Origin: Asterias rubens
Taxonomy: Eukaryota; Echinodermata; Asteroidea; Forcipulatida; Asteriidae
Direction of reading: 5' to 3'
Assembly: GCF_902459465.1 (NCBI RefSeq)
Contig: NW_022985708.1
Span: 124,001-188,000 of the forward strand
DNA length: 64,000 bases
Made by a program: the position numbers and the translations under genes. This document shows positions 37,497 to 47,449 of this stretch, in pieces; positions within the stretch are counted from its first letter, which is position 1; each line of letters opens with the position of its first letter. The notes below the pieces were generated by a model. That model did not search any database. It was not told the DNA's origin and saw nothing but the letters and a program-made list of their open reading frames with translations.

Positions 37497-40400
37497 TCAG
37501 GCTTCATCAAGATACCTCCTAGGTGGGCGGATGATCCTCTTGGGTCGGCTGGTGTCCCACATCTCGTCAACAGAACTGGAATCGGCTTCATCATTATATG
37601 TAGATGGAGATTCATAGGAGTTCACTGAAGAGAGTTCAACATCACTGAAGTCCTCTGGAGGGGGAACTACATCAGTCATACTAGGGTGATGAAGGATTAA
37701 GTCATCTCGGAACCCGAAAGGTGGTTCCATGGTAACGTCCATACCAGAAGATTGAAGAGGTGTGTCAGCATTGGATATCTCCTGCTCAAGTGGAACTTCG
37801 AAAGGGCAAAGGGATATCAGGTTGCGGTGGACCGTCCTCTCCTTTTGCGTTTCCAACTGCTTCAAAGTGTATACTGGAATACCATCGAGCTTCTTTACAA
37901 CCAAGTAAGGAGTATCTTCCCATCGGTCTTTCAGCTTACACTTTCCTCTCGGTGTTAGATTAAGCACGAGCACCAGATCTCCTACTTGAAGTTCACGCTC
38001 ACTAACCTTCTTGTTATAGGCGCCGGTCTGCTTCAGGCGTGCCTTATCTGCATTTGTCTCTGCCAAATTGAACGCTGTTGTCATTTCTTCCTTCAGCATT
38101 TTGACGAAAGAGTTGTAATCACGATGAATATGTTGTGTGTCCTCTCCTTGGCAAGGGAAAATCACGTCCACTGGCAGCTTAGGTTCCCTCATAAACATCA
38201 GGAAGAAGGGCGAGTAGCCTGTCGAAACATGTTGGCTGCAATTGTAGGCATGTGTCAAAATTTCAACGTGCGATGCCCAATTCACCTTCTTCCCTGGATC
38301 AAGGGTGCCGAGCATCGATAAAAGAGTTCGGTTAAACCTTTCTGTCATTCTGTTGCCTTGGGGATGGTAGGGCGTTGTCTTGCTCTTGGACACTCCCATA
38401 ACTGCACAGAGTTGACGGATTACTTCAGACTCAAAACATTTCCCTTGGTCGGAATGCAGTCGCTCTGGAATACCGTAGTTCGAAATGTATCTCTCCCACA
38501 ATACTCGTGCCACCGTCGTCGCTTTCTGGTCTCTTGTTGGGTATGCTTTGGCATAACGAGTGAAGTGGTCCGTTACAACCAGTAAGTGTTCATACCCGCC
38601 AGCCGACTTCTCAAGACTCAGGAAATCGATGCAGACTAGTTCTCCTGGACGACTTGTACGAATACTCTGCAACCCAGCGCTCCGTCTTCCTTCTGGACGT
38701 TTACGCAAAGTGCAACGTTCACAGGTTTGTATGTAAGTCTTCACGTCACAGTATGCACCAGGCCAGTAGAAACGTTTCCTCACTGATCGTAGAGTCTTCT
38801 GGAATCCAAGGTGTCCCATCTCGTCATGGAGTTTCTTCAGGATTGTCTTATGTAGTGACCGAGGTAGAACTGGGATGTAATGTACGTCATTACCTTCTCG
38901 GTTTCCATAGACCAGCAGTCCCCCCTTTTCCTGAAGATGGTCCCATGAACGAAGCAGTCTCTGAACATCTTTTTCTTCACGGTTGGTTTGTCTTTGACTC
39001 AACTTGCTACGTCTGGTTGTTTTGAGATGTAGTACGCGACTGATACCTTCATCTTCCTGTTGAGCTTTCCGAAGTTTCCCGTCATCTTGAATAGTACTGG
39101 TTCCATACATGTACTTCTCTGATGAAGCATTTTCATGTTCAGAAGTCTCTCTAGATTGCGGGGATGTTGGTCTATCAGTTACAGATTGTCTTTGGCGGTC
39201 CGTCTCTGTCGATACATCATGGGTCGAAAGAGTAGCTTGCACGTGGACCTCAACATCTTCTGTTGTCTGCTTTTCCACGGAGCCATTCTCGGTTGCGTCC
39301 AGTATGCGGGTTACTTCTGTTCTAGTAATTCTTGAAAGTGCATCAGCATTTGCGTTATTCTTTCCTGGACGATACAGTATGTCTAATTCGAAAAGAGATA
39401 GGTCATTTACCCACCGTTGACTATGAGCGTCCAGTTTAGCACTCTTCAATACATAGGTCATAGGATTATTGTCGGTTACCGCTGTTACCTTATGTCCGTA
39501 CAGATAATCTCGAAATTTAGTAGTCAGGGCCCAATGTAATGCTCGAAACTCTAGCTTGTGTGCTGGATATTTCTTCTCGGCTGAAGAGAGAGTGCGGCTC
39601 GCATATGCCACTACACGTTCACGGCCATCCTGTTGTTGGGTAAGCACTGCACCAAGGCCTTCAAGAGATGCATCAGTCTGTATGACGAAAGGAAGATCAT
39701 AATCAGCATATGCTAAGATGGGAGCTGATGTTAACTTGGATATTAACGTCTGAAATGCAACACCACACTCGTCCGTCCAGACAAACAGTGGGTCTCGAGT
39801 TCCACGTTTCCCCCCAATGAGGCCGAAGAGAGGACGCGCTACCTTTGCATAGCCTTGGATAAACTTCCGATAATAGCCAGTTATCCCAAGGAAACTCCTG
39901 ACATCCTTCTTTGATTTGGGAATCGGCCAATTTTGTACAGCTGCTATTTTCTCAGGGTTTGTGGAAATACCATCTGCCGAAACAATATGACCCAGATATT
40001 GTACACTGCTCTTCAGGAAGTGACACTTGGAGGGTTTAAGCTTGAGGTTATGCTGTCTTAATCGGTCAAACACTTGGCTTAGTCGAGTCATATGTTCTTC
40101 AATCGTCGAGCTGTAGATGATGACATCATCGAGGTAGAGCAGGACACTTTCAAAATTCATGCCGCTGAATACATTCGACATCAAGCGTTGAAATGTGGCG
40201 GGTGCGTTGACAAGTCCAAATGGCATTCTGGTAAACTCGTACAGGCCCATCGGGGTAGTGAAAGCTGTTTTTGGCTGGTCCTTTTCAGCAACACCAACTT
40301 GGTGATAGCCAGAGGTCAAATCCAAGCAAGAAAAATACTTAGCTTTTCCCAAAGCATCCAGCGCTTCTTCGATCCGAGGTAGAGGATATGCATCTCGAAT

Positions 40401-40799
40401 TGTTCTGGAGTTCAGCTTTCGGTAATCGACACACAGTCGAATGCTCCCATCCTTCTTTCGGACGATCACCACTGGAGAAGCGAATGAGCTCTGACTTGGT
40501 TTGATGACATTTTCCTTCTCAAGATCCTTAATGTGCTTCTGGACCTCTTGAAACTCAGCGGGTGGGATACGTCGGTACGGCAAACGAAATGGGGTAGCAT
40601 CACTCAAAGGAATCTCGTGCTCAGCGGTTTGGGTCATGCCAATGTCAAGGGAATCTTTGGAAAAGACATCAGAATTGGTTTTGAGAAGATCCTGAATGGC
40701 TGCCTTTGCAGAGGGGGTCAAATCAGCAGAATCAATGTCGGGCAAGGGGTATTCATCCGAAGCTGTTCGTGGTTCTGCAGTCTCGGAACTGGTGTGGAA
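37497..40799 (-). CDS. pol: Pol: reverse transcriptase, RNase H, integrase (Ty3/gypsy)
   Basis: The frame opens directly after a TAA at 40800-40802 and runs to 37497, about 1,100 codons, in the same frame as the protease. Counting from the TTG at 40745, RT motif A is FSCLDLTSGYHQ near residue 140, FGLVNAPATF near 176, and catalytic YLDD at 204-207. RNase H shows QTDASLEGLGAVL. Integrase has an HHCC zinc site (HLGF...CERC), then CIDFLSLE, HSDQGKCFESE and HPQGNRMTERFNR carrying the D, D and E. The tail includes DRWEDTPYLVV. It would copy the element RNA and insert it. Expression probably depends on the upstream gag frameshift and on passing the TAA. Confidence 0.95.
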   Translation of the reverse strand, partial: FHTSSETAEPRTASDEYPLPDIDSADLTPSAKAAIQDLLKTNSDVFSKDSLDIGMTQTAEHEIPLSDATPFRLPYRRIPPAEFQEVQKHIKDLEKENVIKPSQSSFASPVVIVRKKDGSIRLCVDYRKLNSRTIRDAYPLPRIEEALDALGKAKYFSCLDLTSGYHQVGVAEKDQPKTAFTTPMGLYEFTRMPFGLVNAPATFQRLMSNVFSGMNFESVLLYLDDVIIYSSTIEEHMTRLSQVFDRLRQHNLKLKPSKCHFLKSSVQYLGHIVSADGISTNPEKIAAVQNWPIPKSKKDVRSFLGITGYYRKFIQGYAKVARPLFGLIGGKRGTRDPLFVWTDECGVAFQTLISKLTSAPILAYADYDLPFVIQTDASLEGLGAVLTQQQDGRERVVAYASRTLSSAEKKYPAHKLEFRALHWALTTKFRDYLYGHKVTAVTDNNPMTYVLKSAKLDAHSQRWVNDLSLFELDILYRPGKNNANADALSRITRTEVTRILDATENGSVEKQTTEDVEVHVQATLSTHDVSTETDRQRQSVTDRPTSPQSRETSEHENASSEKYMYGTSTIQDDGKLRKAQQEDEGISRVLHLKTTRRSKLSQRQTNREEKDVQRLLRSWDHLQEKGGLLVYGNREGNDVHYIPVLPRSLHKTILKKLHDEMGHLGFQKTLRSVRKRFYWPGAYCDVKTYIQTCERCTLRKRPEGRRSAGLQSIRTSRPGELVCIDFLSLEKSAGGYEHLLVVTDHFTRYAKAYPTRDQKATTVARVLWERYISNYGIPERLHSDQGKCFESEVIRQLCAVMGVSKSKTTPYHPQGNRMTERFNRTLLSMLGTLDPGKKVNWASHVEILTHAYNCSQHVSTGYSPFFLMFMREPKLPVDVIFPCQGEDTQHIHRDYNSFVKMLKEEMTTAFNLAETNADKARLKQTGAYNKKVSERELQVGDLVLVLNLTPRGKCKLKDRWEDTPYLVVKKLDGIPVYTLKQLETQKERTVHRNLISLCPFEVPLEQEISNADTPLQSSGMDVTMEPPFGFRDDLILHHPSMTDVVPPPEDFSDVELSSVNSYESPSTYNDEADSSSVDEMWDTSRPKRIIRPPRRYLDEA

Positions 40800-41654
40800 T
40801 TATACTTGGATATGGGACAGCAATGCCACAACTGTATTCTTTCTGACCGTCACCTTCTGATGAGATAAGTTGCACAGCCGAATGGGTACTTTACAGTCTC
40901 GGACTTCTACCAGCATTTGCCCAACAGCCAGACTATTGTTTCTCTTGCCCTCTACCAGTGCTGTGATGCTTCTGCCTTTAGTGGATTTCGGAGCTTTGGC
41001 CGTTATGATTATTTCTGCCCCAGGCTGTACTTCAAGCGGACGTCGCCCTGTGTAGCGAAGATGACCAATCTCTCCATTCGTACGAGCAATGTCTGTGCCA
41101 TCACTGTTGACACACTGGAAAGCTGAATGCCAAGCAAAGGACTCTTTCTTCATCTTGGACATCAATCCCCGGCCATACTTCTTGTGGATGGAATCTCGCA
41201 AGGTGAGGATTACATTGGTGCCTATCAAAAGTGGAATAGATCGCCGGAACTCTGTGACTGGTACAACTAAGGCGGGGACATTCTTGGTAACTTCTCCAAG
41301 TGCATCCATGGTGAGGAGTATGTACCCCTGATGTGGAACACTCTGGCCTCCTGCGCCACTGATAATGATGGGTGACTTCTTCAGATTTTGAAGCTTCAGA
41401 GTAGGGTGGGCTGACACAAACTCATCGGTTATGGTCGTCACTTGCGAACCGGTGTCTAGCAAAGCCTTACACTTCCTTCCTGAAATAGTAACTTTTGTAA
41501 TGTTAACTGGGCCTACAAGCCCAGCAGTATTGGATTGGTGTTCCTGGTTGGTCTGCACCAACATCCTGCCTTGTCGTTTCTCTTTCTCATTAGGGCGCTC
41601 TCTTTCTAAACCACCTGCCGACTGCCCAGCATCCGCAGGTCCATCTAGTTTAAA
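40800..41654 (-). CDS. pro: Protease domain of retrotransposon 1 (-1 frame to gag)
   Basis: The open frame overlaps the end of gag and continues to TAA at 40800-40802. The ATG at 41564 is probably not the natural start: upstream codons are open to the slippery site, so the protein is likely made as a Gag-Pro fusion. Retropepsin active site ALLDTGSQVTTI and later IPLLIGTNVI identify the protease. It is in frame with pol; only the TAA separates them. Confidence 0.85.
   Translation of the reverse strand, partial: FKLDGPADAGQSAGGLERERPNEKEKRQGRMLVQTNQEHQSNTAGLVGPVNITKVTISGRKCKALLDTGSQVTTITDEFVSAHPTLKLQNLKKSPIIISGAGGQSVPHQGYILLTMDALGEVTKNVPALVVPVTEFRRSIPLLIGTNVILTLRDSIHKKYGRGLMSKMKKESFAWHSAFQCVNSDGTDIARTNGEIGHLRYTGRRPLEVQPGAEIIITAKAPKSTKGRSITALVEGKRNNSLAVGQMLVEVRDCKVPIRLCNLSHQKVTVRKNTVVALLSHIQV
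41619..41654 (-). promoter_or_regulatory. Programmed -1 frameshift signal, gag/pro
   Basis: On the coding strand TTTAAAC occupies 41654-41648 with gag codons TTA AAC, followed at once by the gag stop TAG (41647-41645). Slipping back one base gives exactly the protease frame. Seven bases later ACCTGC (41640-41635) can pair with GCAGGT (41618-41613), a 6-bp stem with a 16-base loop; the 3' arm extends this feature to 41613. This is the standard layout of a -1 frameshift site. Confidence 0.8.
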
Positions 41655-42823
41655 GGACTCTGTCTGGGTCTGCCTTGCTCCATACTTCTGCCTGGTCTAT
41701 TGCACTCCCTCGCAAAATGGCCGACTTCTCCGCAGTTGTAGCATCTTTGCTGGCTTGGTGACGCAGGAAAACGACGGGGTGGGTAGCTCCCATGTGGATG
41801 CGTAGGGGGCCTCTGAACAGGGGGTACTCGTCTGAGGGCGTCCTCTATGTGGTCGACACGTTGGCTGAGCGAAGTCTGTCCCTGGGAAACTTGATCAAGC
41901 ATGGATAGGTGTTTCCTCATCATGCCAGTCAACTCTTCTAGTTGCTTATTGACATCGGTGGCAACCTGGGGATTCATGTGGGCTGGTTCCGTCGTGGCTT
42001 TGGTAGGACAATTTGATGGAGAGTTGGTAGTGTGCTGATTTATTTGGTACTTCTGGCGTCTAACTTCTCTGGCATGTCTGGCTTCTTCTGTGATGATCCG
42101 GAGCTCTTGTCGGAGAGATCTGAAGGACATTGTCCTTGGTTGCATCGGGGCCAGTCTCTGCCTCACACTATCATCCTGCAACCCCTTCATGAACTGGGTC
42201 GTGAGGAGTAAGTCCCGGTCCTCGCCTAACTGTCCCCATTGTCTTCCCTGACGTCGATTCACATCCTCCACATGCCTCAGCAAGGCCTCCAGAGCAATGG
42301 CGTAATCGGTGGTTGTCTCGTCTGACTTCTGTATACGAGAGAAGAATGTCGCTATCGGTGTTGTAGCCGTACTCCCCTCTCCGAACTCTTCTAACAACTT
42401 TGTAAGGGCCGCTTCGACTGTTTTCTGACCACGACACTCCAAGTTAAGCACCAAGTCTCGGGCTCTCCCTCGCGTGTGCCTCACCACCTCATGGAACTGG
42501 ACGTGGTCTGGCTGGGGTCCCTTTAATTCTAACAGATATCTAATGTCTCTCACCCAGTCTTCAACTCTCAGATTACTGCGTTCCGATGAAGACCCGGAAA
42601 AGGTTGGCACATTCTTCAGTTGATGTGATGTGTATGTGAGTGGCACATATGGCTGTTGTGTTGTCGTCGGATGGGCTGCTAGGGGTTCCATCGGTGTCAG
42701 GGGGTCGAAGTCTGTCAGAAGGGGAATCCTTGGGTGGAGTTGATGTGGCGCAAAAGGATTGGACGGGCTCCCATGGTAAGTCAGGACTGGTGGACTTGAG
42801 TGGCTTGGTGTATCTGCCATCAT
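41645..42823 (-). CDS. gag: Gag of retrotransposon 1
   Basis: From the ATG ATG pair at 42823 the product is 392 residues. A proline-rich N-terminal part precedes a gag core (NLRVEDWVRDIRYLLEL) and a C-terminal CCHC zinc knuckle CYNCGEVGHFARECNR that binds element RNA. A longer reading would need a GTG start at 42853, so ATG is preferred. It forms the virus-like particle coat of the element. The stop lies directly after a slippery heptamer. Confidence 0.9.
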   Translation of the reverse strand: MMADTPSHSSPPVLTYHGSPSNPFAPHQLHPRIPLLTDFDPLTPMEPLAAHPTTTQQPYVPLTYTSHQLKNVPTFSGSSSERSNLRVEDWVRDIRYLLELKGPQPDHVQFHEVVRHTRGRARDLVLNLECRGQKTVEAALTKLLEEFGEGSTATTPIATFFSRIQKSDETTTDYAIALEALLRHVEDVNRRQGRQWGQLGEDRDLLLTTQFMKGLQDDSVRQRLAPMQPRTMSFRSLRQELRIITEEARHAREVRRQKYQINQHTTNSPSNCPTKATTEPAHMNPQVATDVNKQLEELTGMMRKHLSMLDQVSQGQTSLSQRVDHIEDALRRVPPVQRPPTHPHGSYPPRRFPASPSQQRCYNCGEVGHFARECNRPGRSMEQGRPRQSPLN

Positions 42824-42939
42824 GCACGTTGAAAGCTCTCCGACTAAAAGCACTGTGTTGGGTTTATTTTAAAAAATGTATTGTCTCTAATAAAAAAATG
42901 ATTTTGCCCCAGGTGAATAACAAAAATCGGCTAAATTTC

Positions 42940-42975
42940 CAAAAGAAATATATCAAGTACCCGGATTCTCCACCA
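42940..42975 (-). other. Candidate primer-binding site, retrotransposon 1
   Basis: On the minus strand, just past the 5' LTR and a run of T, TGGTGGAGAATCCGGGTA begins with the TGG expected opposite a tRNA CCA end. I cannot name the tRNA. Confidence 0.5.
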
Positions 42976-42982
42976 AAAAAAA

Positions 42983-44492
42983 TGTAACCCGGAAAATGGG
43001 TACACTTAGAAAATAAATGAATAAAACTAATAAAGCTAGAGGGATTGCAGTGACGACCGAAGATCTAAATGACGAGTCGCAGATTTTCCTTAAATAACTG
43101 GGGCAAGTACACTAAATTTTGCACTGAAACAACACTATGAACTTTTAATTAAACTTTGACCACTGATGTTCGAACAATCCAGAAGAATTTACTTTAAGCC
43201 AGAGCAAATGTTAACTCCAGATTAAACTTAAAAATACAAAATATAAAAAAAAAGTAAAAAAACCAACACAGCACTAATAGCGAATTACTCTCTAAGCACA
43301 ATCAGAACAAATAATGAATAGCCTGTAAATACAAAGAACAAAATGTAAAAGAAATGATTAAAGATCAGGTTACAAATAAACATTAACAAAATATGCATTT
43401 CCAATTATACTATGCACCGTACACTCTTCCTGTACAAAACTATACTGAGAAAACTTAAGAGAAAATCATCTCTCCAAGACACCTCAAAAATCTAAATAAC
43501 AAAGGAACTGTTTACTGTGGCAGGGGATTAAGTAATAAAACCAGCCATAAACTTGAAGAAGCTACACAACCCTATGGAACTCATTAGGTATGCAAATCCC
43601 CAAAATAAACATCTTGAGAAGAATGAGAAATGCACAGGCAACATGGTCCAAAAGAAAAATCAGGTTTCTACATAAAAAACACAGCATCAAACCTCTGTTT
43701 AAAGTTAGTATAAAACAGTCCTAAGAAAAGTCAGTCAAGTAAATCCAGACTAATATCATACAGAAATTCCTCTTCATTATCAACTTATCCCAAAACCATT
43801 GACACAGTAAATAAAATCCAGTCACAAGTGTTAACACTTGATGCAAAAGTTTGGTCAAGGTACTGATGTAAGTGCCTCCAAACTAAACAAGGAAAATGAC
43901 ATAAAAACACTGGTCTTTAGCAAAGTGACTTTAGGAATAATAATTAGTTTCAAAAAGTTTCATAACCTTCAACAGTAACCTTTATGCAATTTGAACAAGG
44001 CTTCACTTAGTTGAAATAAACTTTATTTGGAAACCTACCAAAGGCAAAAAAATAGTTTCCATACTCTAAAAGGTTTATCTCAACAAAAACAAAAATAATG
44101 CACAAAAGATAAATATGTACATAGAATAGACATTGCATAAAATAAGTAAAGAAATGAAAACTCACCAGAATTATTGAGCAAACAGGGAAATACAGCAACT
44201 TGATGTCCAAACTTTTAAGAATTTTGGAGGACACAAGAGGAAACTTGAAATTGGATCTGTCCTCAACGCTGTATCGCTGCTCACTGACCCACACTAGCAC
44301 ATGTGGCCAGTGGAACACAAAGCAATAGACTGGTGCGCCTCGCATCATTAATTAAGTAAAGAGTAAACTAAGTCAAGGAACTATGCAGGGGTGCCACTCC
44401 TATAAAATCAGTAACTTTAGGGGAACCACTTTGGCAAAAATCCCATTGCAATAAGGATCAATAAAAACAAAGTTAAATTTCACTCCTCTACA
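42983..44492 (-). repeat. 5' LTR of retrotransposon 1
   Basis: 1,510 bp copy of 35893-37402. On the coding strand it starts TGTAGAGGAG and ends GGGTTACA. Confidence 0.93.
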
Positions 44493-44797
44493 ATTGCACC
44501 CGACGTAATGCCAATTACGGCACTATACTCAAAGCCATGCGCACATGAGCTCACACTATCAATTGGTACATGATGATCACATCGCCAGTACAGTACTTTG
44601 ACTTATTTTTGGAAATAATTTCTCCCATGGATATATTTGTTACCTGTGAACTCATTGAAAGTGTAGTATTAAGGGATGGACGGAATTTCAACTTCTCAAA
44701 TATCAGGTAAAAAATAAAGAACATTTTAGTCAAATTTGTGTTCGCATTGTTGTAAAAAAGAACTGGCTGCCATCCTACCATTACCAGGGGAGGGCTA

Positions 44798-45443
44798 GGG
44801 CTACTCATGCATAATGTTGATGTACATCAAATTTAATAAATAATATGAAAAAACATTAACAAAATCAAAAGTTTCAATCAAGAATTAGGCCTAGGGCCTA
44901 TGGATAATAGTATTTTTTTAGTCTAATTGAAACAAACACACTCACTACGTACAAGCTACATGTTATTAACCTGATTACAAAATGCTTCAAACTGTTGTGT
45001 GTTGACTTCACTGTGGGTGCTGCATATCATGCCACGCTGTGTGACTATGAACTTGACATAATTAAAATCTTTGCTGAGATCAATGAAAATAAAATGACAA
45101 TGATCCCTGTAAAAGTGCCGATACAGCAATCCAACTAAATCAAAAACACCAAATAAGAAGCGTGCCTCAGCAGGATCAGCACAAATAACAAGTCCACCCT
45201 CTGAAGACATGTTGTCTGACAAACCCTGAGCCTTGCCAGTGCATACTAATTAGTTACTAACTTACGACGAGTCCCTATGTCAAGTTACCAATACCTTGAA
45301 AAAGACAGCTGAATTGTAACGATGTTTTTTTTTTTAACTAGTTTTAAACCACTCTGGCGCTCATATTATCAACCGTACTTTATTCACAAATAACCAAGCC
45401 GTACACTGATGGTAATAAAACTGACAGAAAAAGAGAGAAAATC
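44798..45443. repeat. Direct repeat block 2, right copy
   Basis: Matches 23994-24633, including the conserved minus-strand ORF (44956-45222, MSDNMSSEGG start). Ends at the same GAGAGAAAATCT boundary as the left copy. Confidence 0.7.
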
Positions 45444-45539
45444 TTGTACTTACTCTTTAACAAAGAAAACTTTTGACGAATCATCATACGTCCTCGTTTC
45501 AACTGAATACAACACTGTTTAGATAGCATTGTATATAGT

Positions 45540-46100
45540 GTGTGCGGTGCGCGCGCGGGAAACCGTGGACGCTAGACTGCCAAGCTGAGTAGTACGCATG
45601 CGCACCACGTGGACAAAAGAGGGTGCTGTTCGAAGTGGTACACACTATCGACTACGGCACACACTGGACGCACAGAGCTAGACGACTTCTGGCGTCCAAC
45701 CGTGGACAGGCGATTGATTGGTGCGTAATTTACAGGGCGCCCTCTGGGAACCATAAAAATACCGCCCGTGACTATATTTAAATTGCGGACCGTCCCCCAT
45801 TGCAGGTACGTCCACGGTTGGAAGGTCTTAATCTTCGAATGTGTCCTCGTTTGGCGGTGATTACAAAAACACCAACACATGTGTACACTGCAGATTGAGG
45901 ACATACTTTTAATACTATCCAATGGAGGACATTGCCAAAAGTCGAATGGTACCTATCGATGTGAGGACATAACACATGAATCCTTGTTCTTGCGGTTCAC
46001 TAATGTGAATGTGTATACTGGCCTTCTGGGAAATGTTTTTGGGGGTGGTACACGATTTTCTTGTTCTTTGGGGGGGGGGGGGGGGGGGGGCAAGCCAAAG
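45540..46100. other. CAACCGTGGAC-motif region downstream of gene C
   Basis: CpG-rich at its left end (GCGCGCGCGGG near 45550). ACCGTGGAC or its complement occurs near 45562, 45697 and 45810, as in the 20-26 kb array. A CCATAAAAATACC stretch near 45751 is weakly TATA-like. A poly(G) run lies at about 46071-46090. No coding support. Confidence 0.45.
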
Positions 46101-46174
46101 GTCTAGACTAATCATTTGGCTGTGCCTACAGAGTCACTCTAGGTTATGACTGTACTTTGGTGGTGCAGGAGACC

Positions 46175-46422
46175 TTAAATTTGTTTAAGTGTCATCGTGT
46201 TTCTACAAAAGTCCTTAATGTTTTTCCAAGTTCTGGTCTGCAATGCCACAGGACAGGACGATTCAATGTCACGTTTTCCTGGAATCTTCTTCAGCAAAAT
46301 GAATCTCTGCAAGCCCTCAGTTACGTCTTTCTTTTCCTGGGCAGTCCAGGGGCGTCGCTTGAATTGTCGACGCTTGACTTGTCGAGCTTTTGGAGCTGGA
46401 TCCGTTTGGGTTGGTGGCCTTC
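46175..46422 (-). CDS. Gene C last exon: Myb/SANT-like domain
   Basis: The acceptor at 46422 (TAG|GAAGG) accepts the one-base remainder left by the exon at 54349-54426. It encodes a basic stretch (ARQVKRRQFKRRPW) followed by the family signature IPGKRDI, RTWKNIKDFCRN and a stop at 46175. It aligns with the last exons of genes A and B. Probably binds DNA. Its intron contains the whole 7.5-kb transposon at 46509-54050. Confidence 0.8.
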
Positions 46423-46508
46423 CTACAACACACAAGAAAGAAGAGGTAAATTAGTTAACATAATCAAATGGGGCGTATACATACCCTAAATAAGTTCATT
46501 TTACCAAT

Positions 46509-46985
46509 CGGCCCTGTTTTGGCAAAAGGGTGTATCTCAAAAAATCATATTTTGAGATAAACGGCGCTTAAGTTCAATTACCTACCATTTATAGATATTC
46601 AATAATAAATGGTCAAATTGTTCTTTAACTAAATGTGTGATTTATAATTTAAATAAGAGAACAAATTTCGTCCTTCTTGTAAAGTTGTTTTTTCTGTAAT
46701 AACCATTTTTTAATAGTTACTCCGTTCTGACTACAAAATGTGGCTTGAAGGTTGTAATGTTTTCTAGGCAAAAGGGTGTATGTCATGTTAGTCAAATCAA
46801 GATATGTGTATTGTTTAAACAAAAGGGTGTATTTTGAGATATCTCAACTCTTTGCTAATGTTTTTCTTTGGCAAAAAGGTGTATCTCGTCATAGCTATTC
46901 CTTATTGACGTGCCTGTTTTGGCAAAAGGGTGCATCTGAAGATACTTTGTATCTTTTCCATTGAGACATTTGGCAAAAAGAAGTA
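46509..46985. repeat. Left terminal and subterminal repeats
   Basis: 26-bp terminal repeat followed by copies of (G)GCAAAAGGGTGTAT near 46522, 46770, 46820, 46870 and 46919. Such subterminal arrays usually bind transposase. Confidence 0.8.
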
Positions 46986-47449
46986 AATTCAAATGTTTGT
47001 ATGCAATAATGGCAAAAATCAGTACATAATTATTGTATGATTTTACTTAACATTAGAAGTCACAATATACAAAACACACAATATACACAAACTTAAATTC
47101 ACGGCAATATTTGCCTACTTCCATAACATCCATATTTAATAAATAATAACAGTAACAGGGAATTGATAACAGGGAATTGATACGGAAAATATCCACAACT
47201 TAAAAAATTTAAACCAATTAGCAAACTAATACTTCATCAGTACCCATCAATACTTCTTTAAGGTTATGATAGAACAATTGTATTCAAACCATTTTTTCAA
47301 ATAATGAAGTGTTACTGTTTACAGACATGAAATGTTGTTTCATATGTATTGCAAACCAACAAAGGGATGGCCCAACACATTTCCAGCTGAAAAGATGCTT
47401 GACTGTATTTCTGATTTTACAAATTTATCCACTCTACTCCCACTGCATT

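Larger units (their letters stand above)
35893..44492 (-). mobile_element. Ty3/gypsy LTR retrotransposon 1, near-intact
   Basis: 8,600 bp on the minus strand. LTRs 35893-37402 and 42983-44492 are both 1,510 bp with TG...CA ends and differ at only about two positions that I noticed. ATTG flanks both sides (35889-35892, 44493-44496). Contains gag, protease, RT, RNase H and integrase in the Ty3/gypsy order with all main catalytic motifs. Near-identical LTRs mean a recent insertion. The only visible fault is a stop codon between protease and RT. Confidence 0.95.

Noticed and set aside
20456..45960. A single 26-kb giant transposon bounded by CAACCGTGGAC arrays
   Set aside because: No matching terminal repeats or target duplication could be found at the outer edges; tandem gene duplication explains the repeats more simply.
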